Assembly (NCBI GenBank): GCA_003427395.1
Contig: BFEA01000783.1
Location: 139,085-165,380 of the forward strand
Reading direction: 5' to 3'
Source of the DNA: Chara braunii
Lineage: Eukaryota; Streptophyta; Charophyceae; Charales; Characeae
DNA: 26,296 bases
Below are positions 9,558 through 18,927 of this stretch, piece by piece. Numbering within the stretch: the stretch's first letter is position 1; each line of letters opens with the position of its first letter. The position numbers were made by a program, and so were the translations under genes. A model generated the notes under the pieces. That model did not search any database. It was given only the letters and a program-made list of their open reading frames with translations, and was not told where the DNA came from.

Positions 9558-9580
9558 AAAAAAAAAAAAAAAAAAAAAAA
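9558..9580. repeat. Poly-A tract (23 nt)
   Basis: Homopolymer of 23 A, immediately before the foldback at 9598-9750. It may be the tail of a retroposed sequence, but no target-site duplication was recognised. Confidence 0.95.
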
Positions 9581-9597
9581 GTATGTTTTAAACCACT

Positions 9598-9750
9598 AGT
9601 ACCTTTGGTGTCTGGTTTCGACAAGTCTTGGCCAGTACCCGAACTTTCAGGAGGCCGAGCCCGACGTTGATCAATCTGATCGGCGGTCGTCGTTCGTTTC
9701 GGCCTCCTGAAAGGTCGGAGGCCGAGTATTTTCGAACCGACAAAGGTACT
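9598..9750. repeat. Imperfect foldback (MITE-like) with 15-bp perfect inner arms
   Basis: The outer arms AGTACCTTT (9598-9606) and AAAGGTACT (9742-9750) are exact complements. Inside, CTTTCAGGAGGCCGA (9644-9658) is the exact complement of TCGGCCTCCTGAAAG (9699-9713). Intermediate parts (GGTTTCGA / TCGAACC) also match approximately. The ~150-base whole could fold on itself. This is compatible with a foldback or MITE-type element, but terminal repeats and target-site duplications were not established. Confidence 0.65.
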
Positions 9751-11268
9751 GGTGGTTTAAGGGATGGGATCACACGCGTAAAACGAACATTATACCTGAG
9801 TGTTCCCTGCCTCCAGAACCCCGCCTGGGCTTCGGTAGAGCTCCCGCAATCAGTGGGTGGACCTCCCACAAGGTCTTGCTGCGGTCCTACGGGTTGCAAT
9901 CCCGCCCGCCGCCTTCCTCTCGTAACCTCATACTAGACTTAGAGTAAGAAGGGTAGAAGGAGATAAGTCAGACTCTCGAGATCCAAGAATGGGACAACTC
10001 AACTCACAAGAGAGGGCCTCGCAACCTTCAATCGTCTGAGGGCCCTGCAATGATGGCCAAAACACGCACCAACCGGCCAAACTAAAGTGACGCTGTTGAC
10101 TATTGGCTCTTTGACGGTCCCTAAGTTGTAGCGATGGCCCCACTAAAGAGTCTGGTCATACCTCTAAATCTCGATGCTTCAAACTCAGCCGAAGCTGCAA
10201 CTACTCGACCTCTTAAGACTGCACTCCAATAAAGCACACCCCTGTGCCGTACTCAAAATGAAAGCACAACTCAGTAATACGTAGCCAGGCCGTAGTGCAC
10301 ACAACAGTCTGTGCGCAATAGCCAAGCAAAGTAGCAATACCCACTAATAAGCCCTGCAAGTGCCGCGAATAAAAGTGATTCGTGGTGATGCACGACGATG
10401 CACAGTGTCATCCAAACGGAAGACCTTGCGAACACTCAGTCAGAAACTGTAGTTCAGCAGCGTGCCTAGTAGTTGTGCGCAGTACCAACTCCCAGCAGAC
10501 GGTCCGTGGCAGCAGCGAAAATCCATGCAAAAGTGCGCTATGCAGCAACAAATGAGTATAGGAGAACGTCGACCATACAGCCTGCAACTGCCCCGATTAC
10601 GAGAGAGAACTTTAGACGGATCTAACTACTGTATCCTTGTCGGTATTCGTTGCAAGCCTCTATCTGAGTTTCCCTCTGATTCCATTCCACTTAGGCATGT
10701 CGACAAATCTCATCATGCATTGCCAGTTCGTACTTCCCACTCCTATATCTCCCATTACCTTTCTTCTTTTTCTTCTCCTCTGTCTAGTCCTCCTACTTCT
10801 CTATCGAAAAACTGCACCTCCTATCCTCACCGTCGTCCTCTCATACATCCGTCCTTATCTTTTCACTTAGTCTCACTTTCCTCTATTTTCTCTTCTCACT
10901 CCTTTCCCTCAGGCCCGAGCGCGCTCCTTGCTCTCAATGCGACCCCGGTCAAGCTTACTATAGTGCAAACTGGAGCGACTTTGAGGCGGACCGGAGCCTT
11001 GGACTCGACGCGCGGTAACTTTGAACTCTGGGAAGGCAAAGATCTAGGAGCAGAAAGTTACGACTAGAAAGTTGATGACTGCTCCACTTAATGAGAACGA
11101 CGATCCCTGTGCCTACTATGGGCACCGTCGCAGTTCCTATTAGTATGCAGAGTGTAAATGAAATCTTCGGTAAAATACGAATCGCTTCACCGAAAACCGT
11201 CGACTAATAGCTCAACTTGGCACTCAAGTTTGACTTTCGGTTCATCCACATCGACCACTCCTTAAGGT

Positions 11269-11270
<2 letters not shown>
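9751..11270. other. Non-coding stretch, pyrimidine-rich in part
   Basis: 10730-10910 is strongly pyrimidine-rich, which alone keeps frames open. The 201-codon plus-strand ORF at 10462-11067 starts at a non-ATG codon, and its Ser/Leu/Pro-rich middle is this tract translated. I do not call it a gene. No RNA gene or repeat array was recognised elsewhere in the stretch. Confidence 0.45.

Positions 11271-11318
<48 letters not shown>
11271..11318. repeat. (CT)24 microsatellite
   Basis: Uninterrupted CT repeat of 48 bases, of the same type as the tract that opens the window. Confidence 0.98.
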
Positions 11319-11321
<3 letters not shown>

Positions 11322-12050
11322 CTCGTGCACACCTATTCTCAGCATTCCCTTGCTCAGTCTGGCCCATCGCCTTGTCTGGTCGCTACTCCCTCCTCCCCCT
11401 GGTCAGCTGACGAACGTTCCGTTGGGAAGTAACTGTCGTTGAGCATGAAGAGGAATTTTGTGATGGCGCACGCAAAGACGAACTCAGAAAGTGAGTCATT
11501 GTGATCGTAACCACTAGCACGGGCCGTCAAAGACTACGATCCAACGGGGAAGAAGATCACGACTGTCGCTATTACAGGCCCCCTCCATTACTCACCAAAT
11601 ATGCGCAATGAGATGAATCTCTCCCTTAGGTACAGCCAGGTGCATTGCCCTGCAAACACAATCGAAAGTCAAGACTAGTTGCCCGCCTGATTACGGTGCC
11701 TATGACGAAGGTGTTGACTTCGAATCATAAAGAACGATCATGGAGAAAAAGATAACGACCTGATTGCAAACAAAAATGAAGACCTCTCCAAGAACAGTTG
11801 TACCATGCCTCGTCCTGCTCTCACGTCCCCCTCCTTTCTTCGACAACATCCTGCTGTTGACGTGGATGTCACCTTCTTCGGCGTCCCTGTGGTAGCACTC
11901 AGATGGAGAGGATTGGTCGCCAAGCGACGAGCGATATGGCGACTTCTACCCAGATCAGGAAGGCGACTACGACGAAAGTGTGCGTGGTGATTAGGATGGC
12001 AACTCCGTCAACAAGTATCACTAGGACCGCCTCGTATCCTCCACCAAATG
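11319..12050. other. Non-coding stretch, no gene recognised
   Basis: Short ORFs of about 60 codons on both strands show no motif. Some phrases recall the 2400-3300 repeat (for example ATGAATCTCTCCC near 11611), too diverged to count as copies. Confidence 0.4.
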
Positions 12051-12225
12051 CATGAATCTTTCGCCAGAACACGGGAAGATACACTGCCAATACGAGTACG
12101 AGTGTGAAGAGCGGTGGCCACCAATCAACCGAACCACCTCAGCAGGATGAGCAGGCTTCACTCCTTTACTCACCAAGCGTATATATGAGAATGAATCTTC
12201 CCCCGAAGCGTGGGAAGATGCATCA
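12051..12225. repeat. Two further copies of the 2400-3300 repeat family
   Basis: Copy 1 near 12050-12090 reads ATGAATCTTTCGCC, then GGGAAGATACACTGCC. Copy 2 near 12191-12225 contains a perfect 8-bp inverted repeat ATCTTCCC/GGGAAGAT around a 9-base loop. These lie about 9 kb from the main cluster, so the family is dispersed rather than strictly tandem. Confidence 0.6.
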
Positions 12226-12734
12226 CATATTAACTTAATACCAGCCGTTACCCCTCGACGCAACTCCTGATGTCTGTACCGTTGAATCCACCACTTAGAC
12301 CACTTATCTGGCACTCCCATTTTCTCCACAATGCCCTAAAACCCCCAGATAGCATCTTGGCCTGCCCAAATCGGTCAAGAAACGGGCGAAAAATAACAAC
12401 TTCCCCCTTGTCTTCCCTCTTCATCGACTTTGTCGACTCCCTCGCGCACCTCCTTTCTCAATGTCTCCTTCTTCTACTAACCTATCTCCTAATCGTATTA
12501 CTGATTTAAGATCACTGAGATCCAAAACCTCGGGCTCGAGCCCCACATCGCCCGTTTCCATCAAGGAACGAGATAATTATGGTTCCTTTTTCCTCCTACC
12601 ACGTCTCCCTTCTTGTCGTATTCGCACGCCCCTCCTTGTCTTGTTGTCGGCNTCAGTGCGTTCTACCTCTTGTGGNGCAGCGACTAGCAAGCGGTCCGAA
12701 CGAGCAGTAGGTAAGCAACCACGGGCGAAGGGGG
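12226..12734. other. Non-coding stretch, no gene recognised
   Basis: Pyrimidine-rich around 12400-12500. Contains ambiguous bases at 12652 and 12676. A 109-codon plus-strand ORF (12461-12790) runs antisense into the U6-like sequence and is spurious. Confidence 0.4.
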
Positions 12735-12832
12735 AAATGCAGACCACTTCTCAATTTATGCGTGTCATCCTTGCGCNGNGGCCATGCTAATCTTCTTTGT
12801 ATAGTTCAATTTTAACAGACGTCCCGAAGGAC
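12735..12832 (-). pseudogene. U6: U6 spliceosomal snRNA-like sequence, probable pseudogene
   Basis: Read on the minus strand from 12832, the sequence follows U6 snRNA end to end: a 5' stem-loop GTCCTTCGGGAC, then TTAAAATTG, then AAGAAGATTAGCATGGCC, GCGCAAGGATGACACGCA and a 3' part TAAATTGAGAAGTGGTC. U6 is the catalytic-centre RNA of the spliceosome. The AGC catalytic triad region is intact. Three points suggest a pseudogene. The invariant ACAGAGA box reads ACAAAGA. One base is missing after TAAAATTG. The 3' end has only TTT before a C run, so the usual oligo-T stop for RNA polymerase III is lacking. Two ambiguous bases (12777, 12779) fall in the CCCCTGCGC segment. No TATA box sits at the expected -25 to -30. 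The 3' part (GCATAAAT...GAGAA.TGGTC) resembles plant U6. Confidence 0.88.
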
Positions 12833-13912
12833 TATGGCCAAGTACCGGCCATGAGATATCATCGTGAATTTGACCAGGCCCCNATAATTCAGAAATATTT
12901 ATTTCTACTCATCAAGTTCCATCATCTGAGTTCGAACACGGGTCTGCATTTCAACAGTTCGTGGGTGTACTCTCGGAGCTAGGCTCTTGGGTCCGACACT
13001 GGTATCGGGACCGTGTCCCAAAATGGGACAGAAACGGCAACGGGAGGGGAAGGACCGTCGGAACCAGACCCTCAGTCCTGCCCATCGGTCCCGCAATCGA
13101 ACTCCCTGGGAAAACTAAAGGGGATAGTCCCGCGGGACCCTCGACCCCTCAGTTTCCTTCATAAGCCGCTCCTCCGTTCCTTCGCTGCCAGCTGCTGGCC
13201 TCGATCCCCGGATCTCCGTAGTGTCAGTCCAAAGTCGTAACCTATAGGGCTAGGCCCAAGCATGGATGTAACAGGCGCGGACTTGGTTATAAAGACGTCC
13301 GTTTCAGGCCTAGGTCCTGTCGGACTGTACTAAAGGTCGAACTTAGGCACATCGACCATTTCTAAGGCTCCTATGAGCCGGCCCTTGCCGTATGGAGTAA
13401 GTTTTACCTGCAACTGTCGTGCATGCGGCACAATCGCGTCGTTACCCAAAAACTCCAGCTTTCTCACTAGGCTACCATTCCAAAAGACCGCACTTTTACC
13501 ACCCCAGCGTCGAAAAAACTTCGACTTTCATAGTGCCGCCCGCGGCTTCTACCGTTGAGCGATATCATGGTCGGCCTAGGAAGTCAAGAAATTTGCACCT
13601 CACTGGTCCTAATGTCGTAGCAAATAAGTCAAGCGGATTCAATAACTAAATCTTAGCCCCGATCATCAACTGCCGGTATCAACGCGAATGCGCACCGCAT
13701 GCGCTATTGCAGTTTCTTCACACTCCCTTTCTAGTTCACGCTACCACGTGCGGACATAAACATATCCAATGTCCGCCTAAAACCCATGCGTGCCCTTGAA
13801 GTGCACGCCGACACTCTCTCTAATCAGATAAAAAAACTGTGCCATTCCCAACCCCTAAGAGTTGGTTATGGTCACATGGAAATGGGTCACTCTCTCGAGT
13901 ATCGTTAAAAAC
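12833..13912. other. Non-coding stretch with small palindromes
   Basis: 13005-13135 contains repeated GGGAC/GTCCC units, including TGTCCC-AAAAT-GGGACA (about 13014-13030) and the palindrome GTCCCGCGGGAC near 13126. ORFs of 60-76 codons on both strands carry no recognisable domain. Confidence 0.4.
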
Positions 13913-13963
13913 GCACCTTCTGCAAGGTGCACAAATGTGCCCAAATACCCTTGTAAGGGTATT
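13913..13963. repeat. Three back-to-back perfect hairpins
   Basis: GCACCTT (13913-13919) pairs with AAGGTGC (13924-13930), loop CTGC. GCACA (13929-13933) pairs with TGTGC (13936-13940), loop 2 nt. AATACCCTT (13944-13952) pairs with AAGGGTATT (13955-13963), loop 2 nt. The first two share two bases, and only three bases separate the second and third. Role unknown. Confidence 0.75.
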
Positions 13964-15579
13964 CAGGCGGACAGTTTTCCGGACCCTATTAAGCGACTTC
14001 CCCATCGCGTGGGGCAGTCAAAAGTATAAACTCGACAAAATCACATTTGATGACGAGGAAGTAACCAATCTGATTCGCCGACCTGCGTCCGTTCGAGGTA
14101 TCTTCTCAAACTGCTCCCGTCACGATGTTCCACTGCCACGGTTCTAACCCGGGTCTCCCATATCCTGACCTCAGAATTAGTGGATACTCTGTTGCGTACT
14201 ACAGCGTAATATCGGCTCCCAGGTAGCAGGTTGATAGTCCTCTCCCTTCGTCCTAGACGTCGTCAGTTTCTCATTGGGTGTCCTTAGCCCTGATCCCACG
14301 AATGAGCTCACGGCTTTGGACGGGGGCCCTAATCGAGACCTCTCTCAAATACAGGGGCACCTCAGTCCCCACATCAATATCCATTATACTGAAAATTCCC
14401 ATTTTGGAGTCTAGCACAGGTGGGTTAGGTCTCCATCTTGGCCCACCGCAGATCGGTTGATCATGCCGATTCCACGGCTCATCACGTCGTTATTTTAGCA
14501 ATGGTGCCCTCGTTGGTTGCACAACGATAAGCGGATTTTCCTATCTTGGTATCCCGAAGGATCCCGACTCCAGACTTAATCGATCCCAATGACCTTCCCT
14601 CGAGCTAGGCCCCTCTGAGTGGCCGACCCTTCAAGACCTAACCTTTGGTGAGTCGTGGGCCCGCTGCCAGGTTGCGTCGGTCAGCAGCCCACATTGGGAG
14701 TTCTGTCCCCATGATGCCAAGTATAGCCCCTTAGCTTGGTCTCTCAAATATGTCCCTTAGACTGACTTCATAGTAGTCAAGCATTCTTATCATCAAGATT
14801 TCTCAATTTTTTTCAAGCAATTTAAAGGAACACATACCAACTGCGCACGGGACTACGTGGAGGGATAGTGCCTTCTCTCAATATTCAAATGATATCCATC
14901 ACCAATCCATAGGGTCATGACCCTTCCTAATTTGATCACAGTAGGTTGGGCACACGTCTTAGGGACATCTCTCGAAATTTCTTCCAAAATTCCATCCTAA
15001 ATGCCACAAATTTCTAGCAATAATTCTCACAAAATTTTTGGTTTTTCCTCGTCAGACTTTTATATCATAAAAATGTTCACAATCTTAGCACCTCTTTTGG
15101 GTGCTCTCTCTCAATATCATTCATGTTTCTTGGGATTAGCCAACCTTCAGGCTTCCCTACACACAATAAAAGACACAACTTTGGTTGTGACATTCACATT
15201 TACCATCAGTTAAGTTTTTTCGAAGTTACGATATAACAATCTTTGTTGAAAACAAAGGGTGCATCCTCTTCCATTGCAGTTTAAAGATTCACCGACCGTT
15301 TGCCAGATATCCCTAAGTGCAAAGAAAAACCTTGCAATTCAAATCATCTCAAAACACGTATACATCACGAGAGTCATTCACATGAGGACAAGATCACAAG
15401 ACTAAGAGTGTTTGTGAAAATCCATACAAAACAACACATGAAATCCATTAAGTGCACAGTGCATGGAGCCTTGCGAAAGTTGTCGAAATCTAAAACAAAA
15501 ACACGTATTATACAGGGCAGAGTTCGCAACTGGGATTTTGAGGAATACCTGTACCTGACCTAACCACACCCTCTTTGAG
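13964..15579. other. Non-coding stretch, no gene recognised
   Basis: Nothing recognisable was found on either strand. ORFs are 60-87 codons and motif-free. AT content rises from about 14780 to 15540. Confidence 0.45.
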
Positions 15580-16010
15580 AACCAACCACCCATACCCACT
15601 GTATACCTGGCCTGCCGGACCTTCACCCATCTCCACCCGCGAAGAAGAATAAAAAAATGTACCCAGACCTACCCTACATGAACCTCTTCAGCAAGTAACT
15701 GGTCATACCTACCCATGAGCATTTTTTTCAAAACCACCCATGGCCACCTGAACCCAAACCGTTTATTAACCACCCATACCCTACCCCACCCAAGTTTTCT
15801 TTACCTGTACCCACCCGTACCTACCCATAATTGTATGCACCCACCCGCAACCACCCGTGCTCATCACCCACCCTCCCCTAACCGCCCACAACCGCCCCTT
15901 ACTGTCCCTAACCGCACCTAACTTTCTTTTCTTTTTGTCTTCTTTTTTTTATAACCACCCCTAACCGCCCCTAATTGTCCTTAACAGCCCTCAACTGTCC
16001 CCAACCCCCT
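15580..16010. repeat. C-rich degenerate ACCC(N) repeat tract
   Basis: The plus strand is packed with imperfect units such as ACCCACCC, AACCACCC, TACCC and AACCGCCC, with few G runs. It continues on the same strand, after a gap, at about 16490-16740. The minus strand therefore carries many GGG runs and could form G-quadruplexes. It is not a clean telomere repeat (CCCTAAA does not recur). Confidence 0.7.
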
Positions 16011-16078
16011 GAACGTCACAGGATTGACGTGGTAATTTTCATTATTATTAATATTATTATTTTTAATTGTTTTTTGAG

Positions 16079-16215
16079 ATGTGGCAGCTGCTGCAGCTAC
16101 TGCCGCAACAACAACATTTGTTACATCTAGTCGCTCAGATGCTGCTATGGATGCATCTGGTGCTACAACAGCCTATGCAACCTGTATAGCATCTGCAAAT
16201 GCAACAACCCTCGGT
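16079..16215 (+). other. Low-complexity CAR/CTG-rich segment
   Basis: A CTG/CAA-rich patch. One frame from an ATG at 16079 reads WQLLQLLPQQQHLLHLVAQ and another reads poly-Ala/Thr. Glutamine/leucine-rich low-complexity products arise easily from such repeats. The Gln-rich frame meets a stop after about 35 codons. This is probably a degraded trinucleotide-type repeat rather than a gene. Confidence 0.4.
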
Positions 16216-16220
16216 CTGTC

Positions 16221-16260
16221 GCACACACATATACATGCACACACGCACACACACACACAT
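16221..16260. repeat. CA-rich microsatellite
   Basis: Imperfect (CA)n with ATACA and GCACA interruptions. Confidence 0.85.
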
Positions 16261-16489
16261 AAATATTACATACACAGGGTTACACACATATGAAAATAGT
16301 CTGAAATTTTAAAAAATAAACAATAAAAAACTGAAGAGATATAAAATTTACCCTTGAGGGAAAAAACGTTTGCTTCATAGGAAAGCGAAAAATTTGGAAT
16401 ATGAGAAAAAGCGTTACGCTTGAGCAAAAATCCAAGCCTGCAAAGCTACAACACTCACATCGGTTATACCACGGTTACCCGATGGGAAC

Positions 16490-16765
16490 CTCTACCCGCC
16501 CGTACCCACCCCTTTTGTTTTTTTGGCCACGTGTACCTGCCCATATGCCCATACCCGTCTATTTTTTTTTTCTGGCCGCCCATACCCGTTTTTTTCCCCC
16601 TTACCCCTACCCCTACCTGCCCCTACCCACCCTTGATCTCAAAAAAGGGCAATTGTGCCCGCCCTAACAACCTCACCTTTTGTTTGTGCCTGCCCATACC
16701 CAACTCCCCCTTCGAAAAGGGTACCCATACCCGCCCATAACCTGGTCGTTACAGTCGGGTACGGC
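16490..16765. repeat. Second C-rich ACCC tract, ending with inverted GGGTACGG units
   Basis: Continues the style of 15580-16010 (TACCCGCCC, CCCCTACCCC, CCCATACCC). At 16755-16775 it switches to the opposite orientation (CGGGTACGGCCGGGTACG), and TTACCCG returns shortly after. Inverted blocks of short repeats of this kind occur in the subterminal regions of some DNA transposons. No terminal inverted repeat was established. Confidence 0.55.
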
Positions 16766-16850
16766 CGGGTACGAGCAACGGTTACCCGTTTGCGCTCTCT
16801 AATACAGGGTAAGAAAAATATCGAAAAACCAAATGCTAGATGTTAACGTA

Positions 16851-16910
16851 GCTGCGACATCACTCTGACACGTGCCTCATGCTGCGACATCACTCTAACA
16901 CGTGCCTCAT
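16851..16910. repeat. 30-bp tandem duplication
   Basis: GCTGCGACATCACTCTGACA plus CGTGCCTCAT (16851-16880) is repeated at 16881-16910 with a single G/A difference. Confidence 0.95.
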
Positions 16911-17191
16911 ACATCACACCCTAACTAAGGAGACTCTGAATATATATACAAATGCCATCAAAACACTCCACATCACTCAAGAAAAGAAAGGTCAATAAAG
17001 GCTACCCTCAGTGTTATCTCGATATACATCTAAGACTGAAAGTCCCCTGTGACTTAGTCACTCAATCACTGATGTACATGGGTCTGATCCAATCCTCCAT
17101 GTGCTCCTTTAAATACAAAATCCATCAGGACTGAGTGCCAAGTCTGTCATCTCTTCTAGCTCTGGACCTTTCCGGATCCTATGTTTAAATC
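16911..17191. other. Non-coding stretch after the Gag-like pseudogene
   Basis: Lies 3' of the minus-strand Gag-like block. No protease, polymerase or integrase motif follows that block in this direction, so if it belonged to a second element, the element either lacked pol or was cut off here. Confidence 0.4.
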
Positions 17192-18757
17192 CTAGTCAAT
17201 CAACATTTCACCTATCTGTTTGTACAACTGCTCTACCACCCTCTCATGATCTCTCAACTTGGTTACCATTTCTATCTCTCCAAATCCCAGTGGATACTTT
17301 GGTAACAAAACCCTTTGCCTCATAGAACTTAGGGCAATCATCAGAGAAGTGCTTGCTCTTTTTGTAGTAGAAACACTTTTCAGGTTTCTTCTGTTCTGCT
17401 TCTGTCTTGATTTCTTATGAGGGTAGCGCAAATGAGGGGGTGCTTGTCGCTTGGCTAGTGGCCTCCTGTTGAAAAGTCTCTGAAGCTCCAGGGCAAACTC
17501 CTCTGCCACCCTCCTGTATAGTCTTGTCTACTTCCATGTCTCTCTGGATCAGAGCCAAAGGCCCAGGACCCCAAAGCATCCCCAAAGCTAGTGAGCAAGG
17601 GCATGTTCTCTGGTGTGGCCAATCTCTGAGACTCCTCCATCTTGCTTTCCTTGCTCTTTTCCATCACCACTGTCCCCTGAGGAACCTCTGACTGCTCTCT
17701 CTGTAGAATCTGAAAAGGGCTCTCAAGGGCAAGGGGTCTCGACCTGAACAGACTCCTCAAACTATCTGTCAGTTGCAGGCAAAGGTACATGTTGGGTAGC
17801 CAAGGAAGTAGGTGCCTCCCACTCAAACTTCCAAGCTTCTGATTCCTTCCTCCTCGGTACCTCATCTGGTTCCAGCATGACTTCGTCAAGCAAAGGGACG
17901 TCCTCATCTGCTTGCTGCTCTGCCCCCGCCTCCTCTTTTTGGTGCTGCTGTAGGCACTTGCTGAGCACATTTGACCTCAATATCCCTCAACCTCTTTTCC
18001 TATTCAACCTCCTTTGCTTGGAAGGAGGTTTGTTGTGCCTGGAGCTGCCCTCTCAGAACGTCGTTGACCTTATTAAGGGTCTGGTTGACCAGCTTGAGGG
18101 CTCCATTCTCAGTCGTGGTGTCCACCATCTCGGTCTTCACAACATCCACCTCCTTTCCTTGCCTTTCCACCTCCTTCTTCAAGTCTTTAATCTCTCTTTC
18201 CCAATTCACCCTCTGACCATGGGAAGCTTGCGCTACTTTTGTCACTCGTCTCTCTATCTTCTCATCAGAAGCTTTCGCTGTTGCAAACCCTTCCTTCATA
18301 AGACCCTTCGGGCTAAGTAAGTCTGTGGAAAATAACTTAACCCCCATCTCCTGATGCCTCTCAGTGGGTTTGCCTGCAGCCTCCATCAACCTGTCAAAGC
18401 TCTCCCAGGCTTCTGTGAGTAGAGGAGGGTCGTCCTTCTGAGCTCTCTTCTTGGCTTCCACCTCCACTGGCTGACTCCCTTGCTGCATCTTATCTCTCAT
18501 TTCTGCCAGGTTTTTTAGCCTGAGGTGAACCCTGATCTCCTTTTCTCGTGCAACTCTCACCATCTTATCCACTTCTCTTTCCTTGGCAGCTTCCTCCTTC
18601 TGTTGAAGTCGCCCTACTGTCTCCTGAGACAGATCAGGCTCTCCTCCTGGCAGGGAACATTCATCATGCAGTCGAGCATGCTCTGGAGGTGGCCCTGGAT
18701 CATCTGAGTATTTTCCTCTCTGTTCTCGCCCAGTCGTTTGTCCTTCCTTTTTCTCAT
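17192..18757 (-). pseudogene. Second Gag-like ORF: coiled coil plus CCHC zinc knuckle, broken
   Basis: The reading starts at an ATG at 18755-18757 (MRKRKDKRLGENREENTQ). After a frameshift near 18640 it continues as a charged, heptad-rich protein (18655-18000) with coiled-coil segments such as WEREIKDLKKEVERQGKEVD. A TAG at 18000-18002 (CAG-to-TAG would explain it) and further frameshifts separate an acidic region (EVMLEPDEVPRRKE) and a C-terminal zinc knuckle at 17334-17375. The knuckle has exact CX2CX4HX4C spacing, but its second Cys is Tyr (TGC to TAC). Downstream reads FYEAKGFVTKVSTGIWRDRN before a stop. Gag proteins of LTR retroelements bind and package element RNA. This order (coil, acidic linker, knuckle) fits a Gag distinct from the one at 23848-25628. 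No pol follows it. It could instead be an extra 3' ORF of the upstream element. Confidence 0.7.
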
Positions 18758-18812
18758 GCCTGTGAGCTACCTAAATACTTATACATATATATATATATCG
18801 TCACAAACAGAA

Positions 18813-18834
18813 CTGCCCGGTAAACCGTAGGCAG
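18813..18834 (-). other. Hairpin downstream of the ribozyme
   Basis: CTGCC/GGCAG followed inward, beyond two unpaired bases, by CGGT/ACCG with a 2-base loop. It lies between the ribozyme and the ATG of the Gag-like ORF. Role unknown. Confidence 0.5.
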
Positions 18835-18869
18835 AGAGAGAGAAGAGGACAACAAACGAGGGACTGTGA

Positions 18870-18927
18870 CAAACTGTTTCGTCGGAGTTTCACCGACTCA
18901 TCAGGAGGCTGAACCCTCAACAGTCTG
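18870..18927 (-). ncRNA. Hammerhead ribozyme, type III
   Basis: All core elements of a self-cleaving hammerhead are present on the minus strand, in order. Stem III 5' strand CAGACTGT, with the cleavage triplet GTT ending at 18919. Stem I GAGG (18918-18915) with CCTC (18908-18905), loop GTTCAG. CTGATGA at 18904-18898. Stem II GTCGG (18897-18893) with CCGAC (18885-18881), loop TGAAACT. GAAA at 18880-18877. Stem III 3' strand continues CAGTTTG to 18870. Stem III has 8 pairs with one G-U wobble, stem II 5 and stem I 4. Predicted cleavage falls between 18919 and 18918. Plant retrozymes carry hammerheads of this layout in their LTRs, and Penelope-like elements carry related ones. Here it sits between an integrase gene and a Gag-like ORF. 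Confidence 0.88.

Noticed and set aside
10462-11067. 201-codon plus-strand ORF as a gene
   Set aside because: It starts at a non-ATG codon, its middle is a translated pyrimidine-rich tract, other frames are open there too, and no domain is visible.
15580-16010. Interstitial telomere repeat
   Set aside because: ACCC units are irregular, and no CCCTAAA or similar telomere unit recurs in tandem.
16081-16293. Ala/Thr-rich ORF ending in His-Thr repeats
   Set aside because: It is translated trinucleotide and CA microsatellite sequence with no domain.
17100-17150. Second hammerhead copy (CCATCAGGACTG ... AAGTCTGTC resembles part of the first)
   Set aside because: Only the stem I side looks similar. 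The GAAA strand and stem II are missing.
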